From Pseudomonadota bacterium (lineage in GTDB: Bacteria; Pseudomonadota; Gammaproteobacteria; Burkholderiales; Rhodocyclaceae), in NCBI GenBank assembly GCA_018241695.1, contig JAFEDH010000023.1, positions 141,895 through 205,894 of the forward strand: a stretch of DNA of 64,000 bases. Direction: 5' to 3'. The notes beneath the pieces are model-generated. The model was not told where the DNA came from. It did no database searches and saw nothing but the letters and a program-made list of their open reading frames with translations. Both the position numbers and the translations under genes were made by a program. How positions within the stretch are numbered: the first letter of the stretch is position 1; each line of letters opens with the position of its first letter. Below are positions 17,122 to 23,843 of the stretch, piece by piece.

Positions 17122-17541
17122 ATGATGAGTGAAGTAGACCGCAATAAAGCGCTGGCCGTGACCTTTTTCGACATTCTGAGCCGGAGCGACATTCCGGCGA
17201 TGCTCGAAGCCTATGCCGATGATGTGAAGCTCTACACCATGGGGCGAACCCTGATTTCAGGGTGCATGAACAAGGCCGATGCGGCGAAGAGCGCCGATCT
17301 GGTGCTGTCAGCCTTTCCCAAGGGGATTCGCTTCACGCTCAAGAACATCACTGCCGAGGGCGACCGGGTGGCGGTGGAGGCGGAATCCGAAGGCCTGCAT
17401 GCAAGCGGCCGCCTCTACGCCAATCAGTACCATTTTCTGATGCGTTTCCGTGACGGCAAGATCACCGAATTCAAGGAATACATGGATACCGAACTCGTCA
17501 CCGAAATCCTTTGCGGCGGAGCCCGGCCTGCCGCTTCCTGA
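17122..17541 (+). CDS. SnoaL-like / NTF2-superfamily protein, 139 aa
   Basis: A second small protein of the same fold: FFDILSRSDIPAMLEAYADDVKLYTMG early and YHFLMRFRDGKITEFKEYMDTELV late, the pattern of ketosteroid-isomerase-like and limonene-epoxide-hydrolase-like proteins. It starts at tandem ATG codons (17122/17125) behind GAGGTGA. It is probably cotranscribed with the preceding SnoaL-like gene, but the two share little sequence, so this is not a recent duplication. Confidence 0.75.
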   Translation: MMSEVDRNKALAVTFFDILSRSDIPAMLEAYADDVKLYTMGRTLISGCMNKADAAKSADLVLSAFPKGIRFTLKNITAEGDRVAVEAESEGLHASGRLYANQYHFLMRFRDGKITEFKEYMDTELVTEILCGGARPAAS

Positions 17542-17576
17542 GCCGGTTTCGGCATGGAGAACCGGGCGGGCGCCGG

Positions 17577-17582
17577 TATAAT
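17577..17582 (+). promoter_or_regulatory. Probable -10 element of the thrC promoter
   Basis: A consensus TATAAT lies 38 bases before the thrC ATG, just after the stop of the SnoaL-like gene. No good -35 is visible at the usual distance. It suggests thrC has its own promoter, as its separation from hom requires. Confidence 0.55.
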
Positions 17583-17619
17583 GCGCGCCTTCCCGCTTTC
17601 CCTTTCCTGATTCCGAATC

Positions 17620-19053
17620 ATGCGTTATCTCAGCACGCGTGGCCTGGCGCCCGCCGAGCAGTTCTGCGACATTCTCCTGGGTGGATTGGCGCCCGATGGC
17701 GGCCTGTATCTGCCCGAGTCCTATCCCGTGGTGAGCGCGGCGGAGTTGACGCGGTGGCGCGGGCTGTCCTATAGCGATCTGGCCTTCGCGGTGCTGTCCC
17801 GCTTCATTACCGACATCCCGGCCACCGATCTCGCTGCCCTGATCCGGAAAACCTACGACGCCGGGGTGTATTGCCATGCGCGGGCCGGCCGCAATGCTGC
17901 CGACATTACGCCGCTCACCACGCTGGAACCTGGATTGCATCTGCTGGAACTTTCCAACGGGCCGACCCTGGCCTTCAAGGACATGGCGATGCAGCTGCTG
18001 GGCAATCTTTTCGAATACGTGCTGGAAAAACGTGGCGAAACCATCAACATCCTGGGCGCCACTTCGGGCGATACCGGCTCCGCCGCTGAATACGCCATGC
18101 GCGGCAAGCACAATGTCCGCGTTTTCATGCTCTCGCCGGAAGGAAAAATGAGCGCTTTCCAGCGCGCGCAGATGTATTCCCTGCAGGACGCCAACATTTT
18201 CAACATCGCCGTGCGCGGCATGTTCGACGATGCGCAGGACATCGTGAAGGCGGTTTCCAACGATGCGGCCTTCAAGGCCGGGTACAAGATCGGTGCGGTC
18301 AATTCCATCAACTGGGCGCGGGTCGCGGCCCAGGTTGTGTATTACTTCAAGGGGTATTTCGCGGCCACCACGAGCAATGAGCAACAAGTGGCGTTCTGTG
18401 TGCCCTCGGGCAATTTCGGCAACATCTGCGCCGGCCATATCGCCCGCATGATGGGCTTGCCCATTGCGCGTCTGGTGCTGGCCACCAACGAAAACGATGT
18501 TCTCGATGAGTTCTTCCGTACGGGGATTTACCGGCCTCGCAGGACGTCGGAAACGCATGTCACCTCCAGCCCCTCCATGGATATTTCCAAGGCTTCCAAT
18601 TTCGAACGCTTCATCTTCGATCTGGTGGGGCGCGATCCTGCCGTGATCCGCGATCTGTGGCGTCAGGTGGAGGCCGGTGGTGCCTTCGATCTGCGCGGCA
18701 CGCCCCATTGGGCGCGGATCGGCGGATTTGGTTTTGTCTCGGGAAGCAGCAGCCACACCGATCGTCTGGCAACCATCCGCGAGGTCTGGCAAAAATACGG
18801 CACCATGATCGACACGCATACCGCCGACGGCGTCAAGGTCGCTCTGGCCCATCGCGAGGCGGGTATCCCCATGGTGGTTCTGGAAACCGCCCAGCCGGTG
18901 AAATTCGCCGAAACCATTCAGGAAGCCCTGGGGCGTGCCCCGGTTCGCCCCGCTGATCTGGAAGGCATCGAATCCCTGCCGCAAAGGGTCGAAATCATGG
19001 ATGCGGATGCCGAAGCCATCAAGGCCTTCGTTGCGCGCCATTGCCGCGATTGA
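17620..19053 (+). CDS. thrC: Threonine synthase
   Basis: A 477-residue PLP-dependent threonine synthase of the long type. MRYLSTRG begins the protein; the PLP lysine is K120 in PTLAFKDMAMQ. Further marks are GATSGDTGSAAEYA (about residues 146-159), VPSGNFGN (about 264-271) and SSPSMDISKASNFERF. It converts O-phosphohomoserine to threonine. thrB is not in the window. In many betaproteobacteria thrC directly follows hom; here accessory genes intervene. Confidence 0.95.
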   Translation: MRYLSTRGLAPAEQFCDILLGGLAPDGGLYLPESYPVVSAAELTRWRGLSYSDLAFAVLSRFITDIPATDLAALIRKTYDAGVYCHARAGRNAADITPLTTLEPGLHLLELSNGPTLAFKDMAMQLLGNLFEYVLEKRGETINILGATSGDTGSAAEYAMRGKHNVRVFMLSPEGKMSAFQRAQMYSLQDANIFNIAVRGMFDDAQDIVKAVSNDAAFKAGYKIGAVNSINWARVAAQVVYYFKGYFAATTSNEQQVAFCVPSGNFGNICAGHIARMMGLPIARLVLATNENDVLDEFFRTGIYRPRRTSETHVTSSPSMDISKASNFERFIFDLVGRDPAVIRDLWRQVEAGGAFDLRGTPHWARIGGFGFVSGSSSHTDRLATIREVWQKYGTMIDTHTADGVKVALAHREAGIPMVVLETAQPVKFAETIQEALGRAPVRPADLEGIESLPQRVEIMDADAEAIKAFVARHCRD

Positions 19054-19247
19054 ACCCGGATTGCCGGAACCGTACGCAAGTACGGCTGTCCGATCGGTTG
19101 CAACACCCCGGCCCATCGCCCCGGACGGGTTTTCCACTGAAGACCGAAGCCTGTAGCTGCGGATAAGCCCCAGGTGAGTCCGTGTGCTCATGACAGTGGG
19201 TGGAGCGCCGGGCCACATATCGTACGGTGATTCGGCCCGAGGACCGC

Positions 19248-19931
19248 ATGGAGCATTTCAACGAAACCCTTTTTCTCTGGCTCAACGCATCCGCGCAACC
19301 GGATGCCTTCGTGGTGATGCTGGCCATCTTTTTCGCGGAGTGGTTCATCTGGATCATTCCGGCCATGATCGGTATTGGCTGGCTCGTGGGCAACGAGGCC
19401 ACCCGCAGAATGATGCTGGTCGCGGCCGTATCGGGGCTATCTGGCCTGATCGTCAATTCATTGATCGGACTGGCGTGGCCCCACCCCAGACCGTTCATGA
19501 TCGGCCTGGGCCACACCCTCATTCCGCATGTGGCCGATCCGTCGTTCCCCAGTGATCACCTGACGCTGTGGTGGGCCGTTGCCTTCAGCTTCCTGCTACA
19601 GCGGGGGCGACGTAAAACTGGTAGTGCAATGGCCTTGTCGGGCATCCCCATCGCCTGGGCGCGAATTTATCTTGGAGTTCATTTCCCTTTCGACATGCTC
19701 GGTGCTGTTGCGGTCTCCATATTCAGCGCCTGGCTGGCATTGCGTACCGCGGGCTGGTATCTGGAGCCGACCTACCAGCGCGCAATCCGGACCCAGGATT
19801 TGCTTTTCGGCAGGCTGATCACACGGGGATGGATACGAAATGAATCTGGCAGCGGTTCAATCGTGTATGAGTTGCACCATGAACAGCACGTGCAGAAACC
19901 GGGCGAGCGCGACTGGAAGCTGCGGTCGTAG
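19248..19931 (+). CDS. PAP2-family phosphatase, BcrC-type undecaprenyl-diphosphatase-like
   Basis: A 227-residue membrane protein with the three phosphatase motifs in order: a basic/RP motif in WPHPRPFMIG (about residue 84), PSFPSDH (about residue 104) and ARIYLGVHFPFD (about residue 141). Four to five membrane helices surround them. BcrC-like members dephosphorylate undecaprenyl diphosphate on the outer face of the inner membrane and so recycle the lipid carrier. The ATG at 19248 follows a GAGGA site and gives the usual short N-terminus; the GTG at 19200 is less likely. The C-terminal ~50 residues are hydrophilic and unusual for the family. Confidence 0.8.
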   Translation: MEHFNETLFLWLNASAQPDAFVVMLAIFFAEWFIWIIPAMIGIGWLVGNEATRRMMLVAAVSGLSGLIVNSLIGLAWPHPRPFMIGLGHTLIPHVADPSFPSDHLTLWWAVAFSFLLQRGRRKTGSAMALSGIPIAWARIYLGVHFPFDMLGAVAVSIFSAWLALRTAGWYLEPTYQRAIRTQDLLFGRLITRGWIRNESGSGSIVYELHHEQHVQKPGERDWKLRS

Positions 19932-19964
19932 TACCATCGATGCATCAAACCTTCGGGGATCAGC

Positions 19965-20171
19965 ATGTCAGCACTGACAGACGCAATCGAGAAGTTCTTC
20001 GAGGAAAACAACGGCAAGATCTTCGAGGTCGAGATGAAGAAGATCACCGTCGAGGTGAAGCCCGAGCCGGTTCGCAGAATGCCGCACCCTTACGACATCG
20101 ATGGCCGCTACAGCCTGACTGGAGTCATGCAGCGGCGGTTCGAGGAAGAAGAGGCAAAGCGCAGGAAGTAG
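19965..20171 (+). CDS. Small hypothetical protein, 68 aa
   Basis: No family recognised. The product is highly charged: an acidic helix early (about residues 6-15), alternating strand-like KKITVEVKPEP, and a charged helix at the end. GGGGAT precedes the ATG by 5 bases. Codon use resembles neighbouring genes, which favours a real gene, but there is no homology-based proof. Confidence 0.5.
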   Translation: MSALTDAIEKFFEENNGKIFEVEMKKITVEVKPEPVRRMPHPYDIDGRYSLTGVMQRRFEEEEAKRRK

Positions 20172-20434
20172 CAAAACGGCCGGCGAGCTTGCCGCTTTGA
20201 TGACCCGGCAGTGATCTTTACAGGAAGGGTACTGGCAACTCAGTGGCAACTGAGCAAGCAGAGAAAGTGCTGGATCACCTTCCCGCGCGCCCGTTTTGAG
20301 CAGTCTCTTACCTGCCATAAGTCACCCCCCGATGAGCGGAAAGACGCCCAACTGAAAACCCTTCAGCTGGAGGGTCGCTCCTTTTGGGGTGGGGAGAGAA
20401 TCCCCCGGATTCCCGGCGAGGGAGGGTGAGCAGA
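20172..20434. other. Intergenic stretch with a small hairpin; no convincing gene
   Basis: No gene was found. A small perfect hairpin (CTCAGT-GGCA-ACTGAG) lies at 20239-20254, overlapping a direct repeat of TGGCAACT. A roughly 30-codon open stretch ends in a stop near 20300 and lacks a start. It may be debris from an old insertion beside the tRNA. Confidence 0.4.
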
Positions 20435-20470
20435 AAACAAAAAACCCTGCAAATCTTTGATTTACAGGGT
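20435..20470 (-). terminator. Rho-independent terminator after tRNA-Val
   Basis: Read on the minus strand, ACCCTGTAAATC pairs with GATTTGCAGGGT (one mismatch) around a 3-base loop, followed by a T run. The stem spans 20444-20470. Confidence 0.85.
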
Positions 20471-20475
20471 CTTGA

Positions 20476-20551
20476 TGGTGGGCGCTGACGGGCTCGAACC
20501 GCCGACATCCTCCTTGTAAGGGAGGCGCTCTACCAACTGAGCTAAGCGCCC
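20476..20551 (-). tRNA. tRNA-Val (UAC)
   Basis: A complete 76-nt cloverleaf is readable on the minus strand: acceptor GGGCGCT pairing with AGCGCCC, D-arm TAGCTCAGTTGGTAGAGC, anticodon stem CCTCC/GGAGG with loop CTTACAA (anticodon TAC), T-arm GGCGGTTCGAGCCCGTC, encoded ACCA end. A terminator lies immediately downstream. Confidence 0.97.
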
Positions 20552-20815
20552 GTGTGATCTGAACGATCATCGGGAGTGTGGGGCGATCCCCTGCAAACAG
20601 GGGTTCTTTCACACGGCGCGCATTCTATCCGCGCTGGCCGGTATCGGCAAGGCAGGCGGTGTCTGGTTCGCCGGATATTTCAGTGCCACGCTCCCGATGC
20701 GGAAATTTGGATGACTTTGTAACCCACACGGGTGAAAAGGGCGGAAACCCTGTCTGCTATCGTTGGCATCGCTGGAAGTTTTCCGGCACAAACCCCGATG
20801 AAAAAGGAGTGGTTC

Positions 20816-21283
20816 ATGGAAGGCAAGGATTATTTCGAAATCCAGAATCTGCTGCACAGCTATCCTTACCGGCTCGACCGTGGGGATTTTGATGCCGTTG
20901 GCGCGCTGTTTACCCATGCGGTGGTGTACAGCGGCGGCAGCCTGCTTTCTGACCGTAGCGCGGCCACCATGGCCCAGGCATTCCGCGACTGGGTGATCGT
21001 TCATCCCGATGGAACGCCCCGCACCCGTCACTATATTGCCAACCTCATCATCGAGCCTGACGGAACGGATGGCGCTATCGCCCGTTCCTACGTCATGGTG
21101 TTCCAGCAAACGCAGTCTTTGCCGCTACAACCGGTGATTGGCGGCGATTATCTCGATACCCTGCGCAAGGTGGATGGGCAGTGGCGCATCGTTGAGCGCC
21201 AGATGGGCAACGATCTGGTCGGAAATCTCACCGACCATGGCAAGCATCTGGGAACCATCAAGCCGCATCGGGCGAACCGTTGA
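20816..21283 (+). CDS. SnoaL-like / ring-hydroxylating-dioxygenase-beta-like NTF2-fold protein, 155 aa
   Basis: The protein has IQNLLHSYPYRLDRGDFDAVGALFTHAV near the start and GGDYLDTLRKVDGQWRIVERQMGNDLVGNL near the end, the SnoaL_4-type pattern with the conserved Y-x-R-x-x-D. Such proteins are small-molecule isomerases/dehydratases or binding proteins; the substrate is unknown. I chose ATG 20816 because AAAAAGGAG lies at the right distance upstream. It is a third, unrelated-looking NTF2-fold gene within 5 kb and sits between two tRNA genes. Confidence 0.75.
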   Translation: MEGKDYFEIQNLLHSYPYRLDRGDFDAVGALFTHAVVYSGGSLLSDRSAATMAQAFRDWVIVHPDGTPRTRHYIANLIIEPDGTDGAIARSYVMVFQQTQSLPLQPVIGGDYLDTLRKVDGQWRIVERQMGNDLVGNLTDHGKHLGTIKPHRANR

Positions 21284-21364
21284 TTGGCAGGCTTTGAGTT
21301 ATGCGGGGCCCCGTAGAGACGGGCCGCAAGATGAGGCAAGTGCACCAGTTGAGTTCCTTGGATG

Positions 21365-21386
21365 GCTTACCACATTTGTGGTAAGC
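21365..21386. promoter_or_regulatory. Perfect 22-bp palindrome, probable toxin-antitoxin operator
   Basis: Half-sites GCTTACCACA (21365-21374) and TGTGGTAAGC (21377-21386) flank a 2-base centre with no mismatch. It lies 57 bases before the antitoxin ATG, where type II antitoxins usually bind to repress their own operon. Confidence 0.7.
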
Positions 21387-21443
21387 TGATTTCAGATAGT
21401 TATTCGGGCAGCCCGTTGCCCGGGCATTTTCTGGAGCAACACC

Positions 21444-21677
21444 ATGACAACTTCAACGTCGATTCGAATCGACCAGACGCTCTACAACCAGGCCAAGAAC
21501 GATGCGGTGATGGAACATCGCACCATCGCTGGCCAAGTCGAGTACTGGGCCAAGATCGGGCGCGCCGCCCTGGACAATCCAGATCTTCCGGTCAGCTTCA
21601 TTGCCGAATCCCTTGCGTCGATGGCTGAGTCTCGCGAAGAAGCGACAGCCTTCGTTCCTCGGTCCCGGCGTACATGA
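21444..21677 (+). CDS. ParD-like antitoxin of a type II toxin-antitoxin pair
   Basis: A 77-residue protein beginning TTSTSIRIDQTLYNQAKNDA, a ribbon-helix-helix N-terminus, followed by HRTIAGQVEYWAKIGRAALDNPDLP, the hallmark of the ParD_like (TA-system) family. It should neutralise the toxin encoded next and repress the operon through the palindrome upstream. Its stop overlaps the toxin start (ATGA at 21674-21677), the usual coupling for such pairs. Confidence 0.85.
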   Translation: MTTSTSIRIDQTLYNQAKNDAVMEHRTIAGQVEYWAKIGRAALDNPDLPVSFIAESLASMAESREEATAFVPRSRRT

Positions 21678-21955
21678 GCTATTCGCTCAAACAGACCCGA
21701 CGCTTTTCACGCGCCTACAAAAAGCTGCACGACAACGTCATCGCCGATGTCGATGAGGCAACCGACGTCGTGGCAGCTGATCCGACGGTTGGGGAACGCA
21801 AGAAAGGCGATCTGGCCGACCTTTTTGTCTACAAGTTTCGCAGCCAGAACCAGTTGTATCTGCTGGGCTATACCGCCGACGATGAAGTCCATCTGATCTA
21901 TCTCGAGGCGGTCGGTCCTCACGAGAATTTCTATCGGGATCTCGAACGATCTTAG
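21674..21955 (+). CDS. RelE/ParE-superfamily toxin
   Basis: A 93-residue RelE/ParE-fold protein: TRRFSRAYKKLHDNV at the N-terminus, GERKKGDLADLFVYKFRSQNQLYLLGYTADDEVHLIYLEAVGPHENFYRDL towards the C-terminus, with the family's strand pattern and closing aromatic/charged motif. Whether it cleaves mRNA on ribosomes (RelE/HigB) or poisons gyrase (ParE) cannot be decided here. It ends right where the prophage portal remnant on the other strand begins. Confidence 0.85.
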   Translation: MSYSLKQTRRFSRAYKKLHDNVIADVDEATDVVAADPTVGERKKGDLADLFVYKFRSQNQLYLLGYTADDEVHLIYLEAVGPHENFYRDLERS

Positions 21956-22511
21956 ATTCTGCGCTCGCAGCATCGCCTGAGGTGTCTGCTGCAGCCTGTG
22001 TTGCCGGTACATCCACGGGCGCAGCCGCCAAGTCATGCCGTGGATCAGACTCAAACACCAACCCGAGGGCATCGGCCCGTGCGTTGTCAGCGGCAATCTC
22101 CCGATCGACGTCCTCGGCGTCGTAGCCAAAGGATGAAATCGCCTCGGAGCGCGACAACAGGCCAGCGCGAATCGCTGTCAGCATCGCGTTGAACTCCTTC
22201 TGCGGATCGACCCACTGCCAGCCCTGGGGAATCCACTTCACCGCCAGGTACTCGCGCCGCTTGGCCTGGACGCCGCGGGCATATCCGGGCAGAGAGCGCG
22301 CCCCTTCCAGTACAGCCTGCTCGATGAACGCCTGCCAAATCGGACGGCACAATTGATGGACGAGCACACCGTGCTGCAAGGATTCGCAGCGGCGCCGAAA
22401 CTCCAGCATGCCGGCACGGATCGACGAGTTGATGTACTTTTTCCGGACCGTTTTCGGGCACCGATAACTGTATCGATTAGGATCGTCATCTTCCTTGACC
22501 TCAACCGCCAC
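21956..22511 (-). pseudogene. Prophage portal protein remnant (lambda gpB-like), C-terminal part only
   Basis: The minus-strand frame contains the conserved C-terminal region of lambda-family portal proteins: IRAGMLEFRRRCESLQHGVL, VKWIPQGWQWVDPQKEF, and SRSEAISSFGYDAEDVDREIAADN. A whole portal protein is about 500 residues; only about 160 are recognisable (roughly 22430 to 21960). The first ~25 codons (MAVEVKEDDDP, then YSYRCPKTVRKK) do not look like portal sequence, so a deletion may have joined the start of another small gene to it. Beyond 21956 the frame runs antisense through the toxin gene and is not real coding. No other phage structural gene is present. Confidence 0.75.
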
Positions 22512-22770
22512 TCGGTCTTCCCCGCATGGCGCAGGGAAGAATGCCGAGTACCAAAATCAGGAAATAACCGATTGAAAAGTAAACTGCTAACCAATTGATT
22601 CAAAATGACCTCAAAGCGCCGACTCATTAACTTCGCCACTTTTCACTGGCGACGAATTGCAGAGAAAACCGTGGCATGAGAGAGAATAGGCATGTCCTGG
22701 GACCGGTTGCTACCGCAGCGAAGTAAATATGAACACCCAGGAACCCACGCAGGCACGCGGGAGTAGGCGT
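22512..22770. other. Intergenic, A+T-richer; nothing recognised
   Basis: No gene, repeat or clear regulatory site was recognised between the portal remnant and the terminator of tRNA-Ser. The lower G+C agrees with remnant mobile DNA. Confidence 0.4.
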
Positions 22771-22797
22771 AAAAAAACCGCCCAGATAGGCGGTTTT
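22771..22797 (-). terminator. Rho-independent terminator after tRNA-Ser
   Basis: On the minus strand AAAACCGCC pairs with GGCGGTTTT (9 bp, 6-base loop), followed by a T run. It ends the tRNA-Ser transcript. Confidence 0.88.
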
Positions 22798-22807
22798 CTT
22801 AGTGTCC

Positions 22808-22897
22808 TGGCGGAGAGGGCGGGATTCGAACCCGCGTTGGGCTTGCACCCAAACACGCTTTCCAGGCGTGCGACTTAAACCGCTCATCCACCTCTCC
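22808..22897 (-). tRNA. tRNA-Ser (GGA)
   Basis: A 90-nt class II tRNA is readable on the minus strand: acceptor GGAGAGG/CCTCTCC, anticodon loop CTGGAAA (GGA), long variable arm GTTTGGGTGCAAGCCCAAC, T-arm GCGGGTTCGAATCCCGC, encoded GCCA end. Confidence 0.97.
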
Positions 22898-22938
22898 GGA
22901 AAGAGGCGCGGATTCTAGCAGAAGTTTCAATCGGTCCG

Positions 22939-23787
22939 TCAGATCTCCACGTGACGTAAGGAGAGATCCGCCGCTTTCACATCCTTGGTCAGGCCGCCAA
23001 TGGATATGCGGTCCACTCCGGTCTCGGCGATGGCGCGCACGGAATCGAGGCTGATCCCGCCGGAGGCTTCGAGTTCGGCGCGTCCGGCATTGATCAGAAC
23101 GGCTTGGCGCAGCTGATCGAGATCCATGTTGTCGAGCAGGATCATGCGGGCGCCATGGTCGACAGCCTGGGCCAGCTGTTCCAGATTTTCCACTTCGATC
23201 TGGATGAAGACGTCGCTTCGGCCCAGCTTGCGGGCACGCTCGAGAGCAGGAATCACGCCGCCGGCGGCGATGATGTGGTTTTCCTTGATCAGGATACCGT
23301 CATAGAGCCCGAGGCGGTGGTTGAAACCGCCGCCGCAACGCACGGCGTATTTCTGCGCCAGACGCAGGCCAGGCAGGGTCTTGCGGGTGTCAACGATGCG
23401 TGCCCGGGTGCCGGCCACGGCATCGACATGACGGCGGGTGGCGTTGGCGGTGCCGGACAGGAGCTGCAGGAAGTTGAGGGCGGCGCGTTCGGCGGTCAGC
23501 AGGGCGCGGGTCGCGGCCCCGATTTCGCAGATGATCTGGCCCGGTTCGGCCCGGTCGCCGTCGCCGAGTTTCCATTCGAGTTTCGCACCGGGATCGAGAT
23601 GGGTGAAGCATGCGTCGAACCAGGCACGACCACAGATGATGGCCGGCTCCCGGCAGATCACGACACCGCGTGCGCTGTGGCCATCGGGAGAAAGCAGGGC
23701 GGTGAGATCGCCTCCGCCAATGTCTTCGATCAGGGCCGAGACGACGTTGCGTTCCACTTCTGCCGCCAGGGAGAGCGGGAAATCCAT
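22939..23787 (-). CDS. nadC: Nicotinate-nucleotide pyrophosphorylase (carboxylating)
   Basis: A 282-residue quinolinate phosphoribosyltransferase: EDIGGGDLTA near residue 22, the RTLL-type segment TRALLTAERAALNFLQLLSGTAN near residue 92, VDTRKTLPGLRLAQKYAVRCGGGFNHR near residue 132 (substrate-binding Arg/Lys/His), and the C-terminal barrel segments LLDNMD and EASGGIS. It makes nicotinate mononucleotide from quinolinate and PRPP in de novo NAD synthesis. It is divergent from the glutamate-synthase-like gene, 56 bases away. Confidence 0.94.
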   Translation of the reverse strand: MDFPLSLAAEVERNVVSALIEDIGGGDLTALLSPDGHSARGVVICREPAIICGRAWFDACFTHLDPGAKLEWKLGDGDRAEPGQIICEIGAATRALLTAERAALNFLQLLSGTANATRRHVDAVAGTRARIVDTRKTLPGLRLAQKYAVRCGGGFNHRLGLYDGILIKENHIIAAGGVIPALERARKLGRSDVFIQIEVENLEQLAQAVDHGARMILLDNMDLDQLRQAVLINAGRAELEASGGISLDSVRAIAETGVDRISIGGLTKDVKAADLSLRHVEI

Positions 23788-23843
23788 GCTAAGGTTGCTC
23801 CACGAAAAGACGCGCGGATTCTAGCATCGGGAGGTTTCCACTC

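Noticed and set aside
19070..19085. A small perfect hairpin (CCGTAC-GCAA-GTACGG) just after thrC.
   Set aside because: The stem is only 6 bp and no T-run follows, so I do not call it a terminator.
20239..20300. A short open stretch and hairpin near tRNA-Val that could be the tail of an integrase gene.
   Set aside because: About 30 codons without a start and without the integrase R-H-R-Y residues; no duplicated tRNA end was seen, so attachment-site status is not supported.
21738..21955. The C-terminal part of the portal-remnant frame running opposite the toxin gene.
   Set aside because: This part is antisense to a clear RelE/ParE-fold gene and has no portal similarity, so the remnant was cut at about 21956.
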